The translations under genes and the position numbers were made by a program. Shown piece after piece: positions 51,549-59,868 of a stretch of DNA of 64,000 nt. The notes beneath the pieces are model-generated. The model saw only the letters and a program-made list of their open reading frames with translations. It did not search any database and was not told the origin of the DNA. Location of the stretch: assembly GCA_045598045.1 (NCBI GenBank), contig JAZLLG010000073.1, forward strand, positions 29,460-93,459, read 5' to 3'. Position 1 is the stretch's first letter. Each line of letters starts with the position of its first letter. This DNA comes from RGIG3528 sp045598045 (GTDB lineage Bacteria > Bacillota > Clostridia > Lachnospirales > Lachnospiraceae).

Positions 51549-54380
51549 TTGAGAATCGAATTTGCAAGACCATACATATTGCTTCTTATACCTGTAATCA
51601 TCGCGGGGCTTTTTCTTTCGATGCGTTTTTTGCATACGGTTGACGCTCGTCGCCGGCTGAAGCAGACCGTAGTCCGATCTCTTCTCTTCACTCTTCTTTT
51701 TCTGGCGATGTCCGGCGTAAGCTTGCGTTTCGACGACACAAAAGTAGCAACCGTCTTCGTCATCGACGCTTCCGATTCACTGAAAAACAATCGCTCCGAG
51801 ATCACATCCTTTGTAAATGAAGCCATCGCCAAAAAGAGCAAAAAAGATTATGTAGGCGTTGTTTCTTTCGGTAAATATGCCGGTGTGGAAAACGTTCTTT
51901 CAACAGAAACATCGTTTACTGGAATATCCTCCGACATTGACACGTCCGCAACCAACATAGAAGACGCCGTTACTCTTGCCCTTGCAATGATTCCGGAAGG
52001 TTATTCAAAACGGCTTGTAATCATTTCAGACGGATATGAAAACGCAGGAAGCCTTACGGGAACCGCAAATACAGTAGCATTGTCAGGATGCAGTCTGCTT
52101 GCCTGGTCACCGGAAAGCAACAGTTTCGGCGAAGAAGTTTACATAAGTAATCTCTCTGTTCCCGAATCGTGCGGTGTTGACGAAGATTTCAACATAAGGG
52201 TAGAGATAAAGAGTAATGTTTCCACAAAAGCCGTTGTTTCTTTGTACCTTGGTCGTGAGCTTCGCGGCAGGCAGGAAGTAAATCTCACACGCGGTGATAA
52301 CTCATTGATTTTCAAAGACCGGCAGTCGGATACCGGCCTAAAGTCATATCAGGTTACGATTGAGCCCGAGAAAGACACTTTTACGGTTAATAACGAGTAT
52401 TCGGCTTACACAAATATCTCCCGCAAAAATCCGATTTTAATCATAGAAAGCAGGCCTCAGGAGGCTGACACCTTCTGCAAGCTTTTGGACAATATAAAAA
52501 CTCCTTATCAGCGCGTAACCCCGGATTATGCACCGGCAACCCTTTCCGAGCTTCTAAACTATGACGCTGTAGTATTTGTTAACGTTTCCCTTACAAACAT
52601 CAACAGAGGCTTTTTGGATAATATCGAAGCTTATGTTTCAGACTATGGTAAGGGTTTCGTTGTATGCGGCGGTAAGCAGGCCTATGCTCTCGGAGGGTAT
52701 AAAGACAGTGTTATCGAAAAAATACTTCCGGTTGACATGGACGTAAAAGGTGAAAAAGAGATTCCCAAAATGGCCATCCAACTGGTTATTGATAAATCCG
52801 GTTCCATGAGCGGTACCAATCTCACCCAGGCGAAGCAGGCTGCCATTGCAGCCGTTGAGGCAATGCGTGATACGGACAGTATCGGAGTAATGTCTTTTGA
52901 TGATACATATTCAAAAGTTGTCCCCATTTGCAATCTTAATGACAGAGCCGGCATAAACAAAGCCATCAACAGCATTCAGATTGAAGGCGGCACTTCGATT
53001 TATCCGGCATTGCAGGAAGCCGTCAAGGACCTTGCAAAAGCGGATGCAGCAATAAAACATATCATCCTTCTTACGGACGGTCAGGACGGGTTTGAAATTC
53101 CCAAATACAGCTCCGTGCTTTCCCTGGCAAACAATGAATCCATTACAATCTCCACCGTTGCCATCGGTGAAGGCTGTAACACGCGGCTCTTGCAGCATAT
53201 AGCAGACTCCTGCAACGGACGTATGTATGAAGCCAATGAGCATACGGACGTCCCCCAGATATTTACACAGGAAGTGTATCTGTCCGCCAACACCTACATT
53301 GTCAACGAAGAATTCACGCCCTATATAAGCACAACAGGGGGAAAAAGCGACGATCTTCTTTCAGGTGTGGACGGCGACGGACTCCCTTCTCTTTACGGCT
53401 ACATCGCAACAACGCTAAAAAACGGATTGGCCAAAGAAGTTCTTTCTTCTCATAAGGACGACCCTGTTCTGGCATGGACACAATACGGTCTCGGCAAGAC
53501 CGTTGCATGGACAAGTGACGTAACCGCCCAGTGGTCCGGCAATTTCTTCGGCTGGTCGTCGGGGAACTCGGCGCTTTGGCACAATATCATCGGTTTTGTA
53601 ACGCAGGATGTACGCGTGGAAGGATCCTTTGCCGAAGTGGAATCAACCTCCGAAGGAGCAAAAATCATTTATCACAGCGGCGATGAATTCAGCGCAAATA
53701 CGGTCGTTTCAGCCACTGTTTTTGACGAAGACGGTAATTCCTCCGTCATAGCTCTTCCGGCCACCGCACCGGGCATATTTGAGGGCTCATTTGACATGAC
53801 AACGGCAGGCGTTTACTCCATCGCCGTCAATCAATATGACGGTGACGAAATCGTCGGAGGATTAACCACTGCAGCAATAAAAAAGTATTCTATGGAATAT
53901 GCCTTTGATTTTACAAAAAGCAAGTACGGACTTATCGACAAATATGTCACAATGACCGGCGGAAGCACCATATCCGCTCCTTCCGAAGTCTTTTCTTCAA
54001 AGCTCAAAAGCGTTAAAGCGATGAAGGACATTACAACTCTTTTACTCGTAATGTCTTTACTGCTGTTCGTTTTTGATATTGCTTACAGACGTTTTAATTT
54101 ACATCTGTCCGACAAGCTTAATCGGATTTTCGCCAAGATTGTGAATGTTCGCGGTATGAAAACCGCTCAAAAGCCTGTTGCATCATCTGCGGATGCGACT
54201 TTCCAAGCCGATTTCAAGGAAACTTCCGGAGAAGCCGCAAAGCCCGCCGGAGAAACGGAAACAACACCTGTTGCCAAAAAGAAGGCTCCCTCCGAAGCAA
54301 AGAAGGCAACAAAAAAGGCTCCCGAAAAGGAGCCCGAAACGCTTGATCCCTCTCAGCTTCTTAACAGGCTGAAGAAATAA
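51549..54380 (+). CDS. Double-vWA membrane protein with amidotransferase-like domain
   Basis: A 943-residue protein, last of the operon. Two N-terminal helices (about 8-28 and 42-60); a first vWA (about 68-225) with a degenerate MIDAS DASDS at 73-77; a beta domain; a class-I-amidotransferase-like Rossmann part (about 295-400, NPILIIESRPQEADTF ... GKGFVVCGGKQAY) ; a second vWA (about 408-570) with a complete MIDAS DKSGSMS at 415-421; another beta domain; a membrane helix near 828-850; and a Lys/Ala/Pro-rich cytosolic tail. TTG start, with AAGAGGAA six bases before it. Its end overlaps engB by 20 bp. Confidence 0.88.
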   Translation: MRIEFARPYILLLIPVIIAGLFLSMRFLHTVDARRRLKQTVVRSLLFTLLFLAMSGVSLRFDDTKVATVFVIDASDSLKNNRSEITSFVNEAIAKKSKKDYVGVVSFGKYAGVENVLSTETSFTGISSDIDTSATNIEDAVTLALAMIPEGYSKRLVIISDGYENAGSLTGTANTVALSGCSLLAWSPESNSFGEEVYISNLSVPESCGVDEDFNIRVEIKSNVSTKAVVSLYLGRELRGRQEVNLTRGDNSLIFKDRQSDTGLKSYQVTIEPEKDTFTVNNEYSAYTNISRKNPILIIESRPQEADTFCKLLDNIKTPYQRVTPDYAPATLSELLNYDAVVFVNVSLTNINRGFLDNIEAYVSDYGKGFVVCGGKQAYALGGYKDSVIEKILPVDMDVKGEKEIPKMAIQLVIDKSGSMSGTNLTQAKQAAIAAVEAMRDTDSIGVMSFDDTYSKVVPICNLNDRAGINKAINSIQIEGGTSIYPALQEAVKDLAKADAAIKHIILLTDGQDGFEIPKYSSVLSLANNESITISTVAIGEGCNTRLLQHIADSCNGRMYEANEHTDVPQIFTQEVYLSANTYIVNEEFTPYISTTGGKSDDLLSGVDGDGLPSLYGYIATTLKNGLAKEVLSSHKDDPVLAWTQYGLGKTVAWTSDVTAQWSGNFFGWSSGNSALWHNIIGFVTQDVRVEGSFAEVESTSEGAKIIYHSGDEFSANTVVSATVFDEDGNSSVIALPATAPGIFEGSFDMTTAGVYSIAVNQYDGDEIVGGLTTAAIKKYSMEYAFDFTKSKYGLIDKYVTMTGGSTISAPSEVFSSKLKSVKAMKDITTLLLVMSLLLFVFDIAYRRFNLHLSDKLNRIFAKIVNVRGMKTAQKPVASSADATFQADFKETSGEAAKPAGETETTPVAKKKAPSEAKKATKKAPEKEPETLDPSQLLNRLKK

Positions 54381-54957
54381 GCTGTTCTTCAATAATCTGC
54401 CATATCTCATCCTTTCCGGACTTCGTTTCTGCCGAGAAAGGAACAAGCAAAGCCTCCTTCGGCAGCTCAAGTCCTTCGCGGATGATTTTAAGCTGTTTCT
54501 GAAGCTGGCTTCTGTTTATTTTGTCAGATTTTGTTGCAATAATAACAGGTGTGTAGCCGCTGTTGACAATGTAATCATACATAATGCGGTCATTTTCCGA
54601 AGGCTCGTGACGGATGTCCACAAGAAGGAAAATGAGCTTGAGCTGTTTGGAAGTATTCAAATACTTCTCTATCATTTTCCCCCACTTAATCTTTGTCTCT
54701 TCCGAAACCTTCGCGAAACCGTATCCGGGAAGGTCAACAAAGTAAAGCTTGCTTTCAACATTATAGAAATTAATTGTCTGTGTTTTTCCGGGCTGTGAAG
54801 ACGTTCTCGCTAATGACTTTCTGTTGATAAGCACATTTAAAAGCGATGATTTACCTACGTTGGACTTGCCTGCAAAAGCAATTTCCGGCAAAACGTTTTC
54901 CGGTAGCTTGCTTGTTATTCCACAAACTGTTTCAAGTGATACATTGTTTACGTTCAT
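54361..54957 (-). CDS. engB: Ribosome biogenesis GTPase EngB/YsxC
   Basis: A 198-residue small GTPase needed for 50S assembly. G1 GKSNVGKSS, G3 DLPGYGFA, G4 TKSDK, with the EIAFAGKSN lead-in. Start at 54957, where GAGGAAGG is five bases upstream; a longer reading crosses the preceding hairpin. It lies 63 bp after rpsR on the same strand and converges with the vWA operon with a 20-bp overlap. Confidence 0.95.
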   Translation of the reverse strand: MNVNNVSLETVCGITSKLPENVLPEIAFAGKSNVGKSSLLNVLINRKSLARTSSQPGKTQTINFYNVESKLYFVDLPGYGFAKVSEETKIKWGKMIEKYLNTSKQLKLIFLLVDIRHEPSENDRIMYDYIVNSGYTPVIIATKSDKINRSQLQKQLKIIREGLELPKEALLVPFSAETKSGKDEIWQIIEEQLISSAC

Positions 54958-54980
54958 AAAAACCTTCCTCGACTTAAAAG

Positions 54981-55003
54981 GCCCACCATGTAAAATGGTG
55001 GGC
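54981..55003 (-). terminator. Hairpin after rpsR
   Basis: Minus strand GCCCACCAT / ATGGTGGGC, 9-bp stem with a five-base loop, followed by CTTTT. A partial terminator or attenuator between rpsF-ssb-rpsR and engB. Confidence 0.6.
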
Positions 55004-55020
55004 AATGCGCTTAGCTGTAA

Positions 55021-55293
55021 TTACTCAACTGTGTAAGGCATAAGTGCTACGTGACGTGCACGCTTTACTGCTGTTGTAAGCAGTCTCTGGTGCTTAGCAC
55101 ATGTACCTGTGATACGTCTGGGAAGGATCTTGCCTCTCTCAGATACGTATCTGGATAACTTCTTTGTATCCTTATAGCTGATTTCTGCATTTGTCTTGTC
55201 TGCACAGAAAGCACAAACTTTCTTTCTTCTGCGAATGACACGTCTCTTCATCGGAGCATCTGTCTTCTCAGTTCTGGCTGTCTTCTCTGCCAT
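55021..55293 (-). CDS. rpsR: 30S ribosomal protein S18
   Basis: A 90-residue S18 with a basic N-terminus (MKRRVIRRRKKVCAFCADK) and the core ISYKDTKKLSRYVSERGKILPRRITGTCAKHQR. The C-x2-C near residues 27-30 and a further Cys suggest the zinc-type (C+) variant. AGGAGG before the ATG. Third gene of rpsF-ssb-rpsR. Confidence 0.97.
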   Translation of the reverse strand: MAEKTARTEKTDAPMKRRVIRRRKKVCAFCADKTNAEISYKDTKKLSRYVSERGKILPRRITGTCAKHQRLLTTAVKRARHVALMPYTVE

Positions 55294-55332
55294 AATATTT
55301 CCTCCTATTCAATCGATGTTGTAAGCTTTATC

Positions 55333-55773
55333 CTAGGTGAACGGAAGTTCTTCGTCGATGGCTTCGGGAATGCTCATGAAGCCTGCGTCTGCGCCGCTTG
55401 GCTGAGGTCTCTCATAGCCCTGTGACTGTCCGCCGCCCTGAGCAGCATTTTTGCTCTCGGCGAATTCGATGTCATCAAGCACAACGTCTGTTGTGTAGAC
55501 CTTCTGTCCGTCCTTGTTTGTGTAGTTGCCGGTCTGAATGCGACCCTGACAAGCTACCTTTGTACCCTGTCTCAAATATTTCTCTGCAAACTCTGCAGTC
55601 TTGCCGAAGCAAACGCAGCCAATGAAGTCTGCATTCTGCTCACCGTTTTCGTTGGCACGGCTGAAACGTCTGTCAACAGCTACAGTGAAACGTGCGATGG
55701 CTGAATTGTCTTTTTGAGAATATGTGACGTTGGGGTCTCTTGTGAGTCTGCCCATAAGTATGACTCTGTTCAT
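55333..55773 (-). CDS. ssb: Single-stranded DNA-binding protein
   Basis: A 146-residue SSB: OB fold from MNRVILMGRLTRDP through FTVAVDRRF and DFIGCVCFGKTAEFAEKYLRQGTKVACQGR, a short Gly/Gln-rich linker and the acidic C-terminal tip (EELPFT) that docks repair proteins. Good ribosome binding site. Co-transcribed with rpsF and rpsR as usual. Confidence 0.97.
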   Translation of the reverse strand: MNRVILMGRLTRDPNVTYSQKDNSAIARFTVAVDRRFSRANENGEQNADFIGCVCFGKTAEFAEKYLRQGTKVACQGRIQTGNYTNKDGQKVYTTDVVLDDIEFAESKNAAQGGGQSQGYERPQPSGADAGFMSIPEAIDEELPFT

Positions 55774-55792
55774 TTAGGAAATCCTCCTACTA

Positions 55793-56080
55793 TTATGCCT
55801 CAAGTTTTGTGCATAAGAATCTGAGAACGTTGTCCCTTGTGCGAAGTCTGTCTTCGATCTCTGCGGGAGCAGTTGTCTCAGCATCGAACTGAATGAAGTA
55901 GTAATAGCCTTCGTTCATCTTCTGAACTTCGTAAGCAAGCTTTCTCTTTCCCCACTCTTCAACGTTCTTGATTTCGCCGCCGAATCTGGTGATAAGCTTC
56001 TTTGCATCTTCTACGGATGCGTTTCTTACGTCGTCCTCTACTTTTGCATTAACAACTAAACATAATTCATAATTGCTCAT
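55793..56080 (-). CDS. rpsF: 30S ribosomal protein S6
   Basis: A 95-residue S6 (MSNYELCLVVNAKVEDD, then EWGKRKLAYEVQKMNEGYYYFIQFDAE) of normal length without an extended Glu tail. Pairs with S18 in the 30S platform. First gene of rpsF-ssb-rpsR. AGGAGGT lies about 11 bases before the ATG, within a structured leader. Confidence 0.97.
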   Translation of the reverse strand: MSNYELCLVVNAKVEDDVRNASVEDAKKLITRFGGEIKNVEEWGKRKLAYEVQKMNEGYYYFIQFDAETTAPAEIEDRLRTRDNVLRFLCTKLEA

Positions 56081-56112
56081 AGTTGTGTTGCACCTCCTTC
56101 TGGTCTTATTTG

Positions 56113-56137
56113 GCCGATGCCTGACGAGAGCATCAGC
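56113..56137 (-). promoter_or_regulatory. rpsF leader hairpin, candidate S6:S18 autoregulatory site
   Basis: GCTGATGC pairs with GCATCGGC (one wobble) around a nine-base loop in the 5' leader; an alternative pairing GACGAG / CTCGTC overlaps it. Leaders of rpsF in many bacteria bind the S6:S18 complex for feedback. Position and a CGGCC just 3' of the stem make that plausible; I have not matched the full consensus. Confidence 0.4.
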
Positions 56138-56164
56138 AAGGAATTTAACTCGTCACGAAGTGAT

Positions 56165-56193
56165 AATATATCATGAAAGAACCGCTGTGTCAA
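56165..56193 (-). promoter_or_regulatory. Promoter of rpsF-ssb-rpsR
   Basis: Minus strand TTGACA, 17 bp, TATATT, 85 bp before the rpsF start. Consensus -35. The ~100 bp between it and the DUF1846 stop shows nothing else. Confidence 0.8.
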
Positions 56194-56301
56194 CCTTCTC
56201 CGGCCTCTCTTGCAAAAATGATAAATTAGCGGCCATAAGCGGACTGATTCTCCCACGAAAGCTTTTTTGTCCGTTCGTTTGCCTTGTCTGCCTGTCCTTG
56301 C

Positions 56302-57786
56302 TTAGCCGTGGTAAAGTTTCTGAGTCTGGTATTTAGGTTCAGATGTAAGATTTACACCAAGCTTTCGGAATACGTTTCTGTCAACCTCGGAGAGAATAAC
56401 GGTGGAATGCACTTCGCAACCGCGGAGTTTGTAGAGCTGATCCATGGCAAGCTTTGCATTCTTTTCGGTTGCTGCACAAATGGAAAGCGCTACAAGGACT
56501 TCATCCGTATGAAGTCTGGGATTGTGATTGCCAAGAATATCCGTTTTAAGCTTCTGTACAGGCTCAATTACTGTCGGCGAAATGAGCTCTGTGCTGTCGG
56601 GAATGTTGGCAAGCGCTTTAACGCAGTTAAGGAGAAGCGCTGCGGATGCACCAAGAAGTGAACTTGTTTTTCCGGTAATGATGCGGCCGTCAGGAAGCTC
56701 TGCAGCAGCGGCCGGTGCACCGGTAAGCTCTGCTTTGACATTTGCTGCCCCTACAACCTTGCGGGATTCGGCTGTCACACCCACCTGCTCCATAATGAGC
56801 TTTATTTTGAGAATTTCTTCGTCGGAACCGATACCGTTACGCTTGTTGACAAGCGCCTGATAATATCTTCTGATTATTTCTTCCTTTGATGCTTCGGAAA
56901 CCGCCTCGTCATCGACGATGCACTCTCCTACCATGTTTACGCCCATATCTGTGGGTGACTTGTAAGGAGATTCACCGAGAATCTGGCGGAACATTGCATT
57001 GAGTACGGGGAACACTTCCACGTCTCTGTTATAATTGACCGTCGTTTTGCCATAGGCTTCAAGATGATACGGATCGATCATGTTAACGTCATTTAAATCC
57101 GCAGTGGCTGCTTCGTACGCCATATTGACAGGATGGCGAAGGGGCATGTTCCAAATAGGGAACGTCTCGAATTTTGCGTAGCCGGATTTGATGCCACGTT
57201 TATTATCGTGGTAAAGCTGTGAAAGGCAGGTTGCCATCTTACCGCTGCCGGGTCCCGGTGCGGTTACAACAACAAGCTTTCTTTCGGTTTCTATGTATTC
57301 GTTCTTTCCAAAGCCGTCATCGCTTACTATGAGAGGGATGTTGGCGGGATATCCGGGAATTGAGTAATGATGATAAACTTTGATGCCGAGTGACTGAAGT
57401 TTCTTTGCATACGCAACGGCACCGGGTTGGTCGGCATATCTTGTCATAACTACGGAACCGACGTAAAGTCCGTATCCGCGAAAAGCGTCGATAAGTCGAA
57501 GGACATCCATATCATAAGTGATGCCGAGATCGCCACGTACCTTGTTCTTTTCGATATCACCGGCGTTTATGGCGATTACGATTTCAGCCTCGTCCTTCAT
57601 TTCCACAAGCATATTAATCTTTGAGTCGGGCTTGAACCCCGGAAGAACTCTCGATGCATGGAAATCATCAAAAAGCTTTCCGCCAAACTCAAGATAAAGC
57701 TTTCCGCCAAAGGAGTTTATTCTTTCAAGAATTTTCTCCGATTGTGTCTTCAGATACTTCTCATTATCAAAACCGATTCGTGTCAT
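56302..57786 (-). CDS. DUF1846 family protein
   Basis: A 494-residue cytosolic protein of the conserved DUF1846 family (opening RIGFDNEKYLKTQSEKILERI, with LYLEFGGKLFDDFHASRVLPGF and later VTAPGPGSGKMATCLSQLYHD, a P-loop-like GPGSGK near 180). Length is normal. Function unknown in general; a structural member shows nucleotide-binding-like folds. GGAGG precedes the ATG at 57786. It follows uppP by 17 bp on the same strand. Confidence 0.92.
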   Translation of the reverse strand: MTRIGFDNEKYLKTQSEKILERINSFGGKLYLEFGGKLFDDFHASRVLPGFKPDSKINMLVEMKDEAEIVIAINAGDIEKNKVRGDLGITYDMDVLRLIDAFRGYGLYVGSVVMTRYADQPGAVAYAKKLQSLGIKVYHHYSIPGYPANIPLIVSDDGFGKNEYIETERKLVVVTAPGPGSGKMATCLSQLYHDNKRGIKSGYAKFETFPIWNMPLRHPVNMAYEAATADLNDVNMIDPYHLEAYGKTTVNYNRDVEVFPVLNAMFRQILGESPYKSPTDMGVNMVGECIVDDEAVSEASKEEIIRRYYQALVNKRNGIGSDEEILKIKLIMEQVGVTAESRKVVGAANVKAELTGAPAAAAELPDGRIITGKTSSLLGASAALLLNCVKALANIPDSTELISPTVIEPVQKLKTDILGNHNPRLHTDEVLVALSICAATEKNAKLAMDQLYKLRGCEVHSTVILSEVDRNVFRKLGVNLTSEPKYQTQKLYHG

Positions 57787-57803
57787 GTCCGCCTCCACTC
57801 ATT

Positions 57804-58658
57804 CTATGCAATCAGTCCGCAAATACCTGCAACAATAACGATTATACCAAGTACTATTCTATACCATCCGAACACACGGAAATCGTGTTTCTTTATGTAG
57901 TTCATAAGGAATTTCAAAACAAGAACAGACACCGCAAAGGCAACAACCATGCCGATGACAAGGACGCCAAGCTCTGCCGTGGAAAAATCAAAACCGAACT
58001 TCACAACCTTTAAAAGGCTTGCGCCGAACATAACCGGAATTGCAAGGAAGAAGGTAAATTCAGCTGCAACAGGCCTTGCCACACCGATGAGAAGTGCTCC
58101 GACTATTGTAGCACCTGAACGGGATGTTCCGGGAAAGACTGCTGCGATAACCTGAAAAATTCCGATAAGAAGAGCTGTTTTGAAGGTGATGTCACCCAGG
58201 CTGTTTATTTTGTGTTCCTTGCCCTTGTGAAGAGTTTCTATTACGATGAACGCAATACCGAAAACGATGAGAGCAATGGCCACACAAATGTAATTGTAGA
58301 AAAGGTCGTTGAAGAGGTCATCGAACAGGAGCCCGACAATTGCAGCAGGCACACATGCAACAAGTATTTTTGCCCAAAGAAGCCATCTGTCTTTAACGAA
58401 TACCGATTCGGAACCGGTCTCCTCTTTAAATTTCTTTGTAAAGGCAAAGGGCCAGATTTTTTTGAAAAAAAGAACTATAACCGCAAGTATGGCGCCAAGC
58501 TGTATGACAACGTCAAACATTTCCAAGAATTCATCACTTACGGAGTCGAAAGGAAGTATCTTCTCCAAGATGATAAGGTGACCTGTGCTGCTGATGGGAA
58601 GCCACTCCGTTATTCCCTCAACAATGCCGTAAATAATTGCTTTAATAAAATCAAGCAT
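57804..58658 (-). CDS. uppP: Undecaprenyl-diphosphate phosphatase
   Basis: A 284-residue membrane phosphatase (BacA/UppP) with about eight helices and both signature segments: EGITEWLPISSTGHLII (near 15-32) and FPGTSRSGATI (near 170-180). Recycles the lipid carrier of peptidoglycan synthesis and can confer bacitracin tolerance. ATG at 58658 with GGAGG upstream. Shares a divergent promoter region with mnmA. Confidence 0.95.
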   Translation of the reverse strand: MLDFIKAIIYGIVEGITEWLPISSTGHLIILEKILPFDSVSDEFLEMFDVVIQLGAILAVIVLFFKKIWPFAFTKKFKEETGSESVFVKDRWLLWAKILVACVPAAIVGLLFDDLFNDLFYNYICVAIALIVFGIAFIVIETLHKGKEHKINSLGDITFKTALLIGIFQVIAAVFPGTSRSGATIVGALLIGVARPVAAEFTFFLAIPVMFGASLLKVVKFGFDFSTAELGVLVIGMVVAFAVSVLVLKFLMNYIKKHDFRVFGWYRIVLGIIVIVAGICGLIA

Positions 58659-58722
58659 AACATCCTCCAAGTCAAAACACGTTTAATTGTCTTACATATG
58701 ACGACAAACAAAATCAGAACAG

Positions 58723-58751
58723 ATTTTAGCACAAGATTTACAATTAAACAA
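58723..58751 (-). promoter_or_regulatory. Promoter of uppP
   Basis: Minus strand TTGTTT, 17 bp, TAAAAT. The -10 box lies within one arm of a perfect 12-bp inverted repeat (58723-58734 and 58753-58764). Confidence 0.6.
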
Positions 58752-58764
58752 GTTGTGCTAAAAT
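58737..58764 (+). promoter_or_regulatory. Promoter of mnmA
   Basis: TTTACA, 16 bp, TAAAAT, overlapping the uppP promoter. Both -10 boxes are in the arms TTGTGCTAAAAT of the same inverted repeat, so the two promoters face apart and compete for one site. Confidence 0.6.
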
Positions 58765-58815
58765 AGTTACAGTTCACAGCTGTCTCAGCAGCAGTTTCCC
58801 ACAGAGGAGAAGTTC

Positions 58816-59850
58816 ATGAATACAAACAAAGTTGTTGTCGGACTTTCCGGCGGCGTAGATTCAGCAATAACAGCATATCTTTTAAAAGAGCAGGGGTACG
58901 AGGTAATCGGAGCCACCGTAATCATATACGGTGAAGAAGACAGGGATGTTAAGCAGATTGCCGAGTGTCTCGGCATCGAACTTAAAACCATTGATTATCG
59001 TAATGTTTTCGAACAGGAAGTTATAAACAATTTTGCAGATGAATATAAACGTGCATACACTCCCAATCCTTGTGTACGCTGCAACAGATACATCAAATGG
59101 CAGGCGCTTCTTAACTGTGCCGACGAAAATGACGCTGCATACATAGCAACCGGTCACTACGCACGCATAAAAAAGCTTGAAAACGGACGTTACTCCGTCT
59201 GCAAAGCAGATTCAAAAGCAAAAGATCAGACGTATGTGCTCTGTATGCTCACTCAGGAGCAGCTTTCCCGCACACTTATGCCTCTCAGCAATATGCAAAA
59301 GGATGAAGTCCGTGCCATTGCGGAAAAAATCAGTCTCCCGATTTTTGATAAGCCTGACAGTCAGGACATATGTTTCATTCCGGATGGTGATTACGCGGGC
59401 TTTCTGGAAAAGAACTGTTCCGTAAGTCTCCCTGCAGGGGATTTTATTGACGAGAGTGGTAAAAAACTCGGCCGTCATAAAGGAATCCATCATTACACCA
59501 TCGGCCAGCGCCGAGGGCTGGAATTTGCCGCCGGCACAAGAGTATACGTAACGGACATCAAGTCCTCGAACAACACGGTTACTCTCGGAAGCAATGAATC
59601 CCTTTTTAAAACCGAATGCTTCTTTGACAACGTAAGTTTCATGGCCGAAGAAGCCTTTACCGATGATGAATACACCGCAAAAATACGGTACGGTAACACT
59701 GAAATTCCTTGTGATGTGGCACCGACCGGTAACGGTGTTTACAAATGCTTATTTAAAAAGCCTGTCCGAGCTGTTACGCCGGGACAGGCCATTGTGGTTT
59801 ACAAAAATGATGTGGTTGTTGCCGGCGGAAGAATCATCCCCGCGCCGTAA
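58816..59850 (+). CDS. mnmA: tRNA 2-thiouridine(34) synthase MnmA
   Basis: A 344-residue enzyme placing the 2-thio group on wobble uridine of Lys, Glu and Gln tRNAs. PP-loop GLSGGVDSAITAYLL near the start, catalytic Cys in NPCVRCNRYIKW (about 97) and in SQDICFIPDG (about 191), and the IGQRRGLEF motif. Slightly shorter than many homologues, without a missing motif. GGAGAAG precedes the ATG. Monocistronic. Confidence 0.95.
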   Translation: MNTNKVVVGLSGGVDSAITAYLLKEQGYEVIGATVIIYGEEDRDVKQIAECLGIELKTIDYRNVFEQEVINNFADEYKRAYTPNPCVRCNRYIKWQALLNCADENDAAYIATGHYARIKKLENGRYSVCKADSKAKDQTYVLCMLTQEQLSRTLMPLSNMQKDEVRAIAEKISLPIFDKPDSQDICFIPDGDYAGFLEKNCSVSLPAGDFIDESGKKLGRHKGIHHYTIGQRRGLEFAAGTRVYVTDIKSSNNTVTLGSNESLFKTECFFDNVSFMAEEAFTDDEYTAKIRYGNTEIPCDVAPTGNGVYKCLFKKPVRAVTPGQAIVVYKNDVVVAGGRIIPAP

Positions 59851-59868
59851 CAGAATAACATAAGCGCA

